Part shown: piece by piece, positions 55,798 to 64,000 of the stretch
How the letters are laid out: each line of letters starts with the position of its first letter
Numbering within the stretch: the first letter of the stretch is position 1
Assembly (NCBI RefSeq): GCF_003172875.1
Contig: NZ_QGKM01000010.1
Location: forward strand, 1 to 64,000
From: Leucothrix pacifica
Lineage (GTDB): Bacteria > Pseudomonadota > Gammaproteobacteria > Thiotrichales > Thiotrichaceae
DNA length: 64,000 nt
Direction of reading: 5' to 3'
The notes under the pieces: generated by a model
What the model saw: the letters and a program-made list of their open reading frames with translations, nothing else
Database searches by the model: none
Told to the model about the DNA's origin: nothing
Program-made: the position numbers and the translations under genes

Positions 55798-56521
55798 CAC
55801 ACTCAATCACATCTTAATCGTGGATGATGAGCTGGCTATCCAATCGCTTATCAAACGCTACTTCCAAAAGCACGGCGCCATTGTGCACTGCGCTGGCTCG
55901 GGTGACGAAATGAATGAAGTACTCAAGCTTCAATCTGTGGATTTGGTCATTCTCGATGTTAATTTACCGGGCAAAGACGGCTTTACATTGCTGGATGAAA
56001 TCAAACGGGATCATGACTCCGGCGTGATTATGCTGACTTCACAAAATGAGTTAAACGACAGGCTAACCGGGCTTAATGGTGGTGCTGATGATTTCGTTCC
56101 TAAGCCATTTGAAATGAGCGAATTACTGGCTCGCTCAAATGCAGTGTTACGCCGTCTGGGGCGTCTTAAACAGGCTCCGAAGCCTGATACCTGCAGTTAC
56201 CATTTCTCCGGCTATCAACTGGATAGCAAAGTACGTGAGTTACTCAATGAGAATGGTGAGAAAATTGAAATATCACCGGCTGAAATGGACCTGCTGATCA
56301 TCTTTGTTAAACACCCGCAAACCGTGCTAAGTCGTGATTATTTGCTACAACAAACCCGAGGCCGTGATGCCGGTCCTTTCGACCGAACCATTGATGTCCG
56401 GGTTGGCCAATTACGCAAGAAAATACTGACACCGCCTGATCAGGAACCACTTTTTAAAACCATTCGTGGGGGTGGCTATATGCTGACCCACACGGTTAAC
56501 CGCATTCCGTGTAATACGTAG
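55781..56521 (+). CDS. OmpR-family response regulator
   Basis: 246 residues: receiver domain (about 8-120) with acidic ILIVDDE, phospho-acceptor Asp in LVILDVNLP and the Lys of VPKPFEM. A winged-helix DNA-binding domain (about 145-240) follows, with the OmpR-type RDYLLQQTRGRDAGPFDRTIDVRV region and TIRGGGYML. Starts inside the kinase gene (17-nt overlap). A second ATG three codons later (55790) is also possible. Its stop is 9 bp before the isovaleryl-CoA dehydrogenase start, so it may control, and be co-transcribed with, the liu genes; that is inference from layout. Confidence 0.92.
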   Translation: MTIMPDTLNHILIVDDELAIQSLIKRYFQKHGAIVHCAGSGDEMNEVLKLQSVDLVILDVNLPGKDGFTLLDEIKRDHDSGVIMLTSQNELNDRLTGLNGGADDFVPKPFEMSELLARSNAVLRRLGRLKQAPKPDTCSYHFSGYQLDSKVRELLNENGEKIEISPAEMDLLIIFVKHPQTVLSRDYLLQQTRGRDAGPFDRTIDVRVGQLRKKILTPPDQEPLFKTIRGGGYMLTHTVNRIPCNT

Positions 56522-56530
56522 AGAGATTTT

Positions 56531-57694
56531 ATGATTGCCTACCCTACCCTAAATTTTGACCTCGGCGAAACCGCTGATATGTTGCGTGACGCAGTCTACC
56601 AGTTTTCGAATGAACACATCGCGCCACGAGCTGCAGAGATTGACGCCACCAATGAATTCCCTAATGAGCTTTGGCCAAAGTTCGGTGAAATGGGACTGCT
56701 CGGGATTACCGTACCGGAAGAATATGGTGGTGCCGACATGGGCTACCTCGCGCACATGGTGGCGATGGAAGAAATCAGCCGGGCCTCTGCCTCAGTAGGC
56801 TTGAGTTATGGCGCACACTCCAATCTGTGCGTGAATCAAATCAACCGTAACGGGACTGAAGCCCAGAAGCAACAGTATTTACCCAAGCTGATTAGCGGTG
56901 AGTTTATTGGCGCGCTGGCCATGTCTGAGCCGAATGCCGGTTCTGATGTTGTCAGTATGCAAATGAAGGCTGAGAAAAAAGGCGATCGCTACATCTTAAA
57001 TGGTACCAAAATGTGGATCACCAACGGGCCGGATGCTGATCTGATTGTGGTGTATGCCAAGACTGAACCAGACGCAGGCCCCAAGGGTATTACTGCCTTT
57101 TTGGTTGGGCGGGAGTTTGGATTCAGAACGGCGCAGAAGCTGGATAAATTAGGCATGCGCGGCTCCAACACTGGCGAACTGGTATTTGAGAATGTGGAAG
57201 TACCGGAAGAGAATATCCTTGGTGAGTTAAACAAAGGCGTCAACGTTCTAATGAGTGGACTGGACTACGAACGCGCGGTTCTATCCGCTGGCCCTACCGG
57301 CATTATGCAGGCCTGTATGGACGTGGTTGTGCCTTATATTCATGATCGTAAACAATTTGGTCGTGCCATCGGTGAATTTGAGCTTATGCAAGGAAAAATG
57401 GCGGATATGTACACCACCATGAACGCGACCAAAGCCTATGTGTATGCCGTGGGTAAAGCCTGCGATCGTGGTGAAACCTCTCGTAAGGATGCTGCCGGTG
57501 CGATTCTGTATGCGGCTGAAAAAGCTACCTGGATGACACTGGAAGCCATACAAACACTGGGCGGCAATGGTTACACCAATGAATATCCCACCGGACGCTT
57601 ATTGCGGGATGCCAAGCTCTATGAAATTGGTGCGGGAACCTCTGAGATTCGCCGTATGTTAATTGGCCGCGAGCTATTCAACGAAACCGCATAA
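56531..57694 (+). CDS. liuA: Isovaleryl-CoA dehydrogenase
   Basis: FAD enzyme oxidising isovaleryl-CoA to 3-methylcrotonyl-CoA in leucine degradation. 387 residues. The catalytic Glu sits in the IVD-specific position GLDYERAVL (Glu247), while the C-terminal segment reads [12 protein letters not shown] without the YEG glutamate used by MCAD-type enzymes. This supports IVD over general acyl-CoA dehydrogenases. Other landmarks are [16 protein letters not shown] and [23 protein letters not shown] precedes the ATG. Heads the liu gene set, 9 bp after the response regulator. Confidence 0.95.
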   Translation: MIAYPTLNFDLGETADMLRDAVYQFSNEHIAPRAAEIDATNEFPNELWPKFGEMGLLGITVPEEYGGADMGYLAHMVAMEEISRASASVGLSYGAHSNLCVNQINRNGTEAQKQQYLPKLISGEFIGALAMSEPNAGSDVVSMQMKAEKKGDRYILNGTKMWITNGPDADLIVVYAKTEPDAGPKGITAFLVGREFGFRTAQKLDKLGMRGSNTGELVFENVEVPEENILGELNKGVNVLMSGLDYERAVLSAGPTGIMQACMDVVVPYIHDRKQFGRAIGEFELMQGKMADMYTTMNATKAYVYAVGKACDRGETSRKDAAGAILYAAEKATWMTLEAIQTLGGNGYTNEYPTGRLLRDAKLYEIGAGTSEIRRMLIGRELFNETA

Positions 57695-57712
57695 ACCACG
57701 AAGGAAACAGAT

Positions 57713-58897
57713 ATGAATAATGATCCTATTGTCATCACCGGCATTGCACGTACCGCCATGGGTGGATTTCAAGGTTCGCTGTCAGGCCTTACCGCTGCAG
57801 ACTTGGGCGCAGCTGCCATTAAAGCGGCAGTGGAGCGTTCAGGGATTGCCGCGGATGATGTGCAGGAAGTCATTATGGGTTGCGTGCTACCGGCCGGACA
57901 AGGTCAGGCACCTGCCAGACAAGCCAGTCTGGGCGCAGACCTTCCGCTTACTGCGGGTTGTACCACGGTTAATAAGATGTGCGGCTCGGGCATGAAAGCC
58001 ACCATGTTGGCGCATGATTTATTGTTGGCAGGCACGAATCAAGTCATGGTTGCAGGTGGTATGGAGAGTATGAGTAACGCGCCGTACTTACTGCCAAAAG
58101 TACGTGATGGTTTACGCATGGGCCACTCAAATGTTCAGGACCATATGTTTTTGGATGGTCTGGAAGATGCTTATGAGAAAGGCAAACTGATGGGCAGCTT
58201 TGCGGAGATGTGTGCAGACAAATATGCCTTCACTCGCGAATCACAAGATGAGTTTGCAATTACCTCTCTGCAGCGAGCGCAACAAGCCACCACGGAGGGG
58301 GCGTTCAACGCTGAGATCACTCCCGTGACAATTAAGACCCGCAAAGGTGAAACCGTCGTAGACTCTGACGAGCAGCCTTTCAACGCCAATATTGAAAAAA
58401 TCCCAACGCTACGTCCAGCATTTCGCAAAGACGGCACCGTAACAGCAGCTAACGCCAGTTCTATTTCAGATGGAGCCGCTGCACTTACGCTAATGCGTCG
58501 TAGCGAAGCCAAAAAACGTGGTTTGAAGCCCATCGCAGTTATTCATGGTCATAGCACCTTTGCACAAGAGCCAGCCTGGTTTTCCACTGCACCGGTTGAT
58601 GCGATGAAGGACTTGTTGGCAAAACTGGAGTGGTCTGCTGACGACGTTGATTTGTTTGAAATCAATGAAGCATTCGCCGTGGTCACCATGGCTGCTATGC
58701 ACGAGCTGGAGCTAGCGCATGACAAAGTCAATGTGAATGGCGGAGCCTGTGCATTAGGTCACCCAATCGGAGCTTCCGGTGCGCGTATCTTAGTCACGCT
58801 GATTTCAGCCTTACAACATCGCGGCCTCAAAACAGGCATGGCGTCCTTATGCATTGGTGGCGGTGAAGCAACCGCAATGGCGGTCGAGCTGCTCTAA
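57713..58897 (+). CDS. Acetyl-CoA C-acyltransferase (thiolase)
   Basis: 394-residue thiolase. The nucleophilic Cys is in NKMCGSGMKA near residue 89, His in GHPIGASGAR near 346 and the second Cys in ASLCIGGGEAT near 376; NEAFAVV is also conserved. In this cluster it could cleave acetoacetyl-CoA formed from HMG-CoA cleavage or act on other branched-chain products. AAGGAAAC precedes the ATG. It lies 18 bp after liuA. Biosynthetic versus degradative direction cannot be told from sequence. Confidence 0.93.
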   Translation: MNNDPIVITGIARTAMGGFQGSLSGLTAADLGAAAIKAAVERSGIAADDVQEVIMGCVLPAGQGQAPARQASLGADLPLTAGCTTVNKMCGSGMKATMLAHDLLLAGTNQVMVAGGMESMSNAPYLLPKVRDGLRMGHSNVQDHMFLDGLEDAYEKGKLMGSFAEMCADKYAFTRESQDEFAITSLQRAQQATTEGAFNAEITPVTIKTRKGETVVDSDEQPFNANIEKIPTLRPAFRKDGTVTAANASSISDGAAALTLMRRSEAKKRGLKPIAVIHGHSTFAQEPAWFSTAPVDAMKDLLAKLEWSADDVDLFEINEAFAVVTMAAMHELELAHDKVNVNGGACALGHPIGASGARILVTLISALQHRGLKTGMASLCIGGGEATAMAVELL

Positions 58898-58958
58898 AAC
58901 AGAGTCGTTAAGAAGGTGGCGCTACAGTTGTCGCTAAGAGAGAATTTGGAGAGAAAGA

Positions 58959-60095
58959 ATGATTCTTAATAAAGAGCAAATCATGATCCGTGATATGGCT
59001 CGTGATTTTGCACAGGAAAGGCTCGCCCCCAAAGCTGCTGACTGGGATAAACATAAAACCTTCCCTGCTGAAGAGCTTAGAGAAATGGGCGGGCTAGGCC
59101 TGTTTGGAATGACCATGCCCGAGCAATGGGGCGGCGCTGAGGTTGACTACGTGTCGTTCGCATTAGCGATTGAAGAAATAGCTGCCGGTGATGGAGCTTG
59201 CTCAACCATATTAAGCGTAAACAACTCTGTTGTGTGTGGGCCATTACTAAAATATGGCAGCGACTTCCTGAAACAGACTTATCTGAAACCATTGGCATCA
59301 GGTGAGATGTTAGGTTGCTTCTGCCTCACAGAACCACAGGCTGGTTCTGATGCCTCTGCCCTGCGCACCCGTGCAGTAAAAGAAGGTGATAGCTATGTCT
59401 TAAATGGCGCTAAGCAATTCATTACCAGCGGTCAGAATGCTCAGGTCGCTATTGTGTTTGCAGTGACTGACCCCGAAGCTGGCAAGCGAGGCATTAGTGC
59501 ATTTGTCGTTCCCACGGACAATCCCGGTTATCAGGTAGCTGGCGTCGAAGACAAAATGGGACAACAAGCCTCAGACACAGCCTCCATCGTTTTTGAAAAC
59601 TGCAAAATTCCGGCAGATCACCTGATTGGTCAGGAAGGCGAAGGCTATAAAATCGCTTTGAGTAATCTGGAAAGTGGTCGTATTGGTATCGCCGCACAAT
59701 GTGTCGGTATGGCGCGTGCGGCTTACGATGCAGCCTTGAGTTACGCCAGGGAACGTCAAAGCTTCGGCAAACCGATTGCTGAGCATCAGGCAGTGAGCTT
59801 TCGCTTGGCTGATATGGCAACACAGCTGGAGGCAGCCCGACTCATGGTGCTACATGCTGCTGAATTACAAGATGCCGGTCTCCCCTCGTTAAAAGAAGCT
59901 TGCATGGCCAAGCTGTTCGCCTCAGAAGCTGCTGAAAAAATTTGCTCTGAAGCGATACAGATTCACGGTGGCTATGGCTATTTAAAAGATTTCCCTGTTG
60001 AGCGGATTTTCCGTGATGTGCGTGTCGCACAAATTTATGAGGGAACCAGCGATATACAAAAACTGGTTATTGCACGGCAAATTAGTGCTGAGTAA
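58959..60095 (+). CDS. Acyl-CoA dehydrogenase (short/branched-chain type)
   Basis: 378 residues. It has the usual N-terminal helical domain, the FAD/substrate strand [26 protein letters not shown] and the C-terminal catalytic motif [15 protein letters not shown] with the MCAD-like Glu, different from the liuA arrangement. Thus a general straight or branched short-chain dehydrogenase (2-methylbutyryl-CoA or isobutyryl-CoA are candidates). It sits inside the liu cluster, and GGAGAG lies before the ATG. A second ACAD within liu clusters occurs in some species. Confidence 0.92.
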   Translation: MILNKEQIMIRDMARDFAQERLAPKAADWDKHKTFPAEELREMGGLGLFGMTMPEQWGGAEVDYVSFALAIEEIAAGDGACSTILSVNNSVVCGPLLKYGSDFLKQTYLKPLASGEMLGCFCLTEPQAGSDASALRTRAVKEGDSYVLNGAKQFITSGQNAQVAIVFAVTDPEAGKRGISAFVVPTDNPGYQVAGVEDKMGQQASDTASIVFENCKIPADHLIGQEGEGYKIALSNLESGRIGIAAQCVGMARAAYDAALSYARERQSFGKPIAEHQAVSFRLADMATQLEAARLMVLHAAELQDAGLPSLKEACMAKLFASEAAEKICSEAIQIHGGYGYLKDFPVERIFRDVRVAQIYEGTSDIQKLVIARQISAE

Positions 60096-60135
60096 TGGCG
60101 AGTAAAGAAAGCAGCACAGGAGGTTGCAACACCGA

Positions 60136-61746
60136 ATGAGTGTGATTAAAAGTAACGTTAACACCCGCTCAGAAGCATTTCTGACCAACCAAAAAGCCAT
60201 GCAAGCAGTGGTGGCTGATCTTCGTGAGAAGGTCTCAGAAATATCGCTCGGTGGAACCGAACGTGCCAGAGAAAAGCATCTTAGCCGTGGTAAATTACTG
60301 GTGCGTGAGCGCATTCGTTTGCTGTTAGATGAGGCCACACCTTTTCTCGAGATATCGCAGTTTGCCGGTTATGAAATGTATGGTGATGACAAAGTACCTG
60401 CCGGCGGTGTCGTCGCAGGTATTGGTCGCGTGAGTGGCCAGGAGTGCATGATTGTTGCCAATGATGCGACGGTTAAAGGTGGCACCTATTACCCGATCAC
60501 AGTGAAGAAACATTTACGGGCACAAGCGATTGCACTGGAAAACAATCTACCTTGCATTTATTTGGTGGACTCGGGTGGTGCGCACCTACCCAGTCAATAC
60601 GATGTCTTTCCTGACCGCGAACACTTCGGGCGTATTTTTTATAATCAAGCGACGATGTCAGCCAAAGGCATCCCACAAATTGCAGTGGTAATGGGCTCTT
60701 GTACCGCGGGTGGCGCATACGTGCCTGCGATGTCTGATCAAAGCATTATCGTGAAGGAGCAAGGTACGATCTTCTTGGGTGGCCCACCGTTAGTGAAAGC
60801 TGCTACAGGGGAGGTAGTCACCGCCGAAGAGCTTGGTGGTGCCGATGTACACTCACGTATATCGGGGGTGACCGACCACTATGCCAATGATGATGCACAT
60901 GCCTTAGGTATGGCGCGTGAAGTAGTTGGAACGTTGAACCGCCTGAAATCACCCAATATCGCGATGCAAAAGCCCATCGAGCCACGCTATCCGGCGGAAG
61001 ACTTATATGGCATCGTACCGAATGATTTGCGCAAACCGTTTGATATTCGCGAAGTTATCGCCCGTGTCGTCGATGATAGTGAATTCAGTGAGTTTAAGAA
61101 GCTATACGGCACAACGTTGATTTGTGGCTTTGCCCATATTCACGGTTATCCGGTTGGCATAGTGGCGAACAATGGAATCTTATTCTCAGAAGCCGCTTTA
61201 AAAGGCGCACACTTTGTCGAGCTGTGTGCGCAACGCGGCATTCCACTGGTATTCCTACAAAACATCACCGGCTTTATGGTCGGTAAAAAGTATGAAGAAG
61301 GCGGTATCGCCAAAGATGGCGCAAAGATGGTAACAGCAGTAGCTTGCGCTAATGTGCCTAAATTCACCGTGGTGGTGGGCGGAAGCTTTGGTGCTGGCAA
61401 CTACGCGATGTGTGGCCGTGCTTATGGAGGTCGATTCTTATGGATGTGGCCAAATGCCCGTATCTCCGTGATGGGTGGCGAGCAAGCTGCCAGTGTGTTG
61501 GCGCAGGTGAAACGCGACTCAATGGAAGGCCGCGGCCAGCAGTGGTCTGAAGATGAAGAAGCAGCCTTTATGGCGCCGGTGCGAAAGCAATACGAGGAAG
61601 AAGGTCACCCCTACTTTGCCAGCGCACGACTGTGGGATGACGGCATCATCGACCCGGCTGATACGCGAACAGTATTAGGCCTGGCAATCTCCGCCTCACT
61701 TAATAAACCGATTGAAAAGACCGAATTCGGCATATTCAGGATGTGA
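60136..61746 (+). CDS. liuB: Methylcrotonyl-CoA carboxylase, beta (carboxyltransferase) subunit
   Basis: Transfers the carboxyl group from biotin to 3-methylcrotonyl-CoA. 536 residues from the ATG at 60136; AGGAGG lies 12 bp upstream, and the TTG at 60124 is too close to be preferred. Acyl-CoA carboxyltransferase landmarks: [62 protein letters not shown] and [16 protein letters not shown]. Its stop overlaps the next start by 4 nt (ATGATCATGAGC region at 61743). Works with the alpha subunit encoded at 62539. Confidence 0.95.
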   Translation: MSVIKSNVNTRSEAFLTNQKAMQAVVADLREKVSEISLGGTERAREKHLSRGKLLVRERIRLLLDEATPFLEISQFAGYEMYGDDKVPAGGVVAGIGRVSGQECMIVANDATVKGGTYYPITVKKHLRAQAIALENNLPCIYLVDSGGAHLPSQYDVFPDREHFGRIFYNQATMSAKGIPQIAVVMGSCTAGGAYVPAMSDQSIIVKEQGTIFLGGPPLVKAATGEVVTAEELGGADVHSRISGVTDHYANDDAHALGMAREVVGTLNRLKSPNIAMQKPIEPRYPAEDLYGIVPNDLRKPFDIREVIARVVDDSEFSEFKKLYGTTLICGFAHIHGYPVGIVANNGILFSEAALKGAHFVELCAQRGIPLVFLQNITGFMVGKKYEEGGIAKDGAKMVTAVACANVPKFTVVVGGSFGAGNYAMCGRAYGGRFLWMWPNARISVMGGEQAASVLAQVKRDSMEGRGQQWSEDEEAAFMAPVRKQYEEEGHPYFASARLWDDGIIDPADTRTVLGLAISASLNKPIEKTEFGIFRM

Positions 61747-62546
61747 TCATGAGCGATACGTTGATATTAGAAACAGACTCCCAAGGCATTGCCCGCCTGA
61801 CCATTAACCGCCCTGATGTGCATAATGCATTTGATGATGTGTTGATCGCAGAACTAACACAGACGTTTAAGGAGATTGACCAGAATCCACAGATCCGTGT
61901 GTTGATTCTGCAATCCGAAGGGAAAAACTTTTCTGCCGGGGCTGACCTTCGCTGGATGCGTCGCATGGCAGGCTATTCCACCGAAGAGAATAAAGCAGAC
62001 TCGTTGAAACTGGCAGCGCTAATGCACACCATGAACATTCTCAGCAAACCGACAATTGTGCGTATACAAGGTGCGGCATTTGGTGGTGGTGTTGGCTTGG
62101 TTTCATGCTGTGATATTGCAGTTGCCAGCGATAAATCATTGTTTAGTTTGTCAGAAGTGAGACTTGGCTTAATCCCGGCCGCGATCTCTCCTTATGTCGT
62201 AGCAGCCATTGGTGAGCGTGCGGCTCGCCGTTATTTCCTGAGTGCTGAACGCTTTAATGCCGCTGAAGCATTGAGACTGAATTTGGTGCATGAAGTTGTG
62301 CCTGAAGATGAGTTAGATGCAACCATTGATACTATCTGCGGGCACTTAATCTCAGGCGGCCCTTCTGCCATCAGTGCTGCTAAAGATCTGATATTTGCGG
62401 TTGCTAAGGCTCCGGTGACCGATGCATTGATCGACGATACCGCAGAGCGAATCACCAAAGCGCGTGCCTCAGATGAAGGCAAAGAAGGACTGAATGCATT
62501 CCTTGAAAAGCGCAAACCTAACTGGATAGGCACTCGTGATGTTTGA
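61743..62546 (+). CDS. liuC: Enoyl-CoA hydratase, 3-methylglutaconyl-CoA hydratase type
   Basis: 267-residue crotonase-fold enzyme, placed to hydrate 3-methylglutaconyl-CoA to HMG-CoA between the carboxylase and a lyase. It contains [11 protein letters not shown], the oxyanion segment [32 protein letters not shown] and [18 protein letters not shown], where catalytic Glu lies in SEVRLG. Its first codons overlap the liuB stop and its stop overlaps the alpha subunit start (8 nt), so the three genes are coupled. The specific substrate is inferred from context. Confidence 0.9.
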   Translation: MIMSDTLILETDSQGIARLTINRPDVHNAFDDVLIAELTQTFKEIDQNPQIRVLILQSEGKNFSAGADLRWMRRMAGYSTEENKADSLKLAALMHTMNILSKPTIVRIQGAAFGGGVGLVSCCDIAVASDKSLFSLSEVRLGLIPAAISPYVVAAIGERAARRYFLSAERFNAAEALRLNLVHEVVPEDELDATIDTICGHLISGGPSAISAAKDLIFAVAKAPVTDALIDDTAERITKARASDEGKEGLNAFLEKRKPNWIGTRDV

Positions 62547-64000
62547 CAAAATACTGATTGCCAACCGTGGTGAGATTGCTTGCAGAGTTGCTAAAACAGC
62601 ACGGCGCATGGGCATTAAAACGGTTGCGGTTTACTCTGAAGCGGATGCCAATGCTGAGCACGTCAAAGCATGTGATGAGGCGTATTTAATCGGTCCGGCT
62701 GCCGCTACTGATAGCTATTTACGGGCCGATAAAATTCTTGAGGTTGCTCAACAATCTGGTGCGCAGGCGGTACACCCTGGCTATGGGTTTCTCTCTGAAA
62801 ATGCCAACTTTGCTAAAGCCTGCAAAGAGAATGACATCGTGTTTGTTGGCCCGCCTGAGTCAGCCATTATTGCGATGGGGTCAAAAAGTGAAGCCAAGAT
62901 AGTGATGACTGAGGCCGGTGTTCCACTCGTACCTGGTTATCACGGTGATGAGCAATCTGCTGAACATCTGAAACAAGAATCACTCAAGGTTGGCTTTCCA
63001 CAGCTAATAAAAGCGACCGCTGGCGGCGGTGGTAAAGGCATGCGTGTGGTTGCGAACGCAGATGAGTTCGATGCTGCGCTAGTTTCTTGCCGACGTGAAG
63101 CCAAAGCCTCGTTTGGCGACGACAAAGTGCTAATCGAACGCTATCTCACCGCGCCACGGCACATTGAGCTACAAGTGTTTGCAGACACGCACGGCAATGC
63201 GGTACATCTGTTTGAACGCGACTGCTCGATACAGCGGCGCCATCAAAAAGTAATAGAGGAAGCCCCGGCACCGGGTATGACGGAGTCATTACGCGAAGCG
63301 ATGGGTAAGGCAGCCATTGATTCTGCCAAGGCAATCAACTACGAAGGTGCCGGAACGGTTGAGTTCTTGCTGGACACCGACGGCAGTTTTTACTTTATGG
63401 AGATGAATACACGTCTTCAGGTTGAGCATCCGGTCAGTGAAATGGTTTCCGGCCAAGACTTGGTGGAGTGGCAGTTATTAGTCGCCTCGGGACAAGCGCT
63501 TCCGCTTAGGCAGGATGAGCTGCATATCAATGGTCATGCCTTTGAGGCACGTATTTATGCTGAAGCACCGGATCGTGATTTTTTACCCGCAACCGGTGCG
63601 CTGAGTTATTTAAAAACGCCCGAGCAGAATGCACATGTTCGTGTTGATACCGGTGTGACTCAAGGTGATGAAGTCAGTATGTATTACGACCCCATGATCG
63701 CTAAGCTGATCACTTGGGACAAAGACCGTGACAGTGCGCTTCGCCAAATGAAATCAGCCCTATGCGACTATGAGATTCTCGGTTTAAGTACCAATATTGA
63801 GTTTTTATCGCGCCTGTTCTCAGCGCCTGAATTCGCGAAAGGTGATTTTGATACCGGTTTTATTGAGAAAAATACTGCGCAGCTGTTTCCGGAAAAAGCG
63901 CAAGCCCCAAATGATTTGCTGGCACTTACCTGTCTGTATCAGTTGCTAGAAAACCGTCACAGTACGTTAACTAATACTGATGAGAATGACTCCTTCTCTC
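62539..64000 (+). CDS. liuD: Methylcrotonyl-CoA carboxylase, alpha (biotin carboxylase) subunit, partial
   Basis: Reads from the ATG at 62539 to the end of the window without a stop (about 487 residues); the gene is cut. It overlaps the hydratase stop by 8 nt. The biotin carboxylase domain is plain: [16 protein letters not shown] start, HPGYGFLSENANFA, the glycine-rich ATP lid KATAGGGGKGMRVV, FERDCSIQRRHQKVIEEAPA and the catalytic EMNTRLQVEHPVSEM. The biotin-carrier domain (MKM) must lie beyond the window. Supplies carboxy-biotin to LiuB. HMG-CoA lyase (liuE), if present, is expected further downstream. Confidence 0.95.
   Translation, partial: MFDKILIANRGEIACRVAKTARRMGIKTVAVYSEADANAEHVKACDEAYLIGPAAATDSYLRADKILEVAQQSGAQAVHPGYGFLSENANFAKACKENDIVFVGPPESAIIAMGSKSEAKIVMTEAGVPLVPGYHGDEQSAEHLKQESLKVGFPQLIKATAGGGGKGMRVVANADEFDAALVSCRREAKASFGDDKVLIERYLTAPRHIELQVFADTHGNAVHLFERDCSIQRRHQKVIEEAPAPGMTESLREAMGKAAIDSAKAINYEGAGTVEFLLDTDGSFYFMEMNTRLQVEHPVSEMVSGQDLVEWQLLVASGQALPLRQDELHINGHAFEARIYAEAPDRDFLPATGALSYLKTPEQNAHVRVDTGVTQGDEVSMYYDPMIAKLITWDKDRDSALRQMKSALCDYEILGLSTNIEFLSRLFSAPEFAKGDFDTGFIEKNTAQLFPEKAQAPNDLLALTCLYQLLENRHSTLTNTDENDSFS

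Overview
The window reads as chromosomal DNA of a gammaproteobacterium. Supporting signs are the sigma-32-driven hspQ, the rsmD / paired M16 peptidase / ftsY cluster, a gammaproteobacterial-type gshA, a GspC-type secretion protein, rhlE with a DUF3297 partner and a complete-looking liu (leucine/isovalerate) cluster. Base composition is moderate in the core and visibly AT-richer at about 31.5-37.7 kb. I cannot fix the genus from sequence alone.

Layout. 0-0.7 kb: the 5' end of a 16S rRNA on the minus strand, with its leader, a boxA-like element and two tandem promoters. 0.7-13.9 kb: housekeeping genes, namely a secreted ComEA-like helix-hairpin-helix protein, a Prx5-type peroxiredoxin, two different GAPDHs (one with a 130-residue N-terminal extension), a double-AAA ATPase, udk, hspQ, rsmD, an active/inactive M16 peptidase pair and ftsY. 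14-18.4 kb: a fructosamine-kinase-like protein, an overlapping DASH-cryptochrome/photolyase pair and a periplasmic Cache protein. 18.5-31.3 kb: purE-purK-methyltransferase divergent from purC-gspC-apbE, an untracked 52-residue lipoprotein, ilvD, gshA, lepB, queA, an acyl-CoA thioesterase and bioA behind a BirA-like palindrome.

31.4-37.5 kb is the accessory region. It starts immediately after a tRNA-Leu(CAA). It carries a three-gene Zorya-type anti-phage system of the zorA-zorB-zorE (type II) form: a MotA/TolQ-like proton channel with a long cytoplasmic tail, a MotB/OmpA-like partner and an HNH nuclease. It is followed by a Phd/UPF0175-like antitoxin with a DUF3368 PIN-like toxin, a beheaded DUF4143 ATPase and a membrane protein of unknown function. 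No integrase or duplicated attachment site was seen.

37.7-53.6 kb: dapD, a tightly coupled pair of very small proteins (69 and 33 residues), rtcB, a gamma-glutamylcyclotransferase-like protein, a seven-gene operon (acyl-CoA synthetase, branched-chain amino acid type ABC importer, PaaK-like adenylating enzyme), rhlE and glgC. Two intergenic sites (39.14-39.24 and 45.36-45.46 kb) hold copies of the same nested-hairpin element. Its inner core is conserved, while its outer arms differ in sequence yet remain self-complementary.

53.8-64 kb: a hybrid PAS histidine kinase and an OmpR-type regulator sit directly upstream of, and in line with, a leucine/isovalerate catabolic cluster: isovaleryl-CoA dehydrogenase, thiolase, a second acyl-CoA dehydrogenase, methylcrotonyl-CoA carboxylase beta, methylglutaconyl-CoA hydratase and carboxylase alpha (cut by the window end). 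Together these convert isovaleryl-CoA towards acetyl-CoA.
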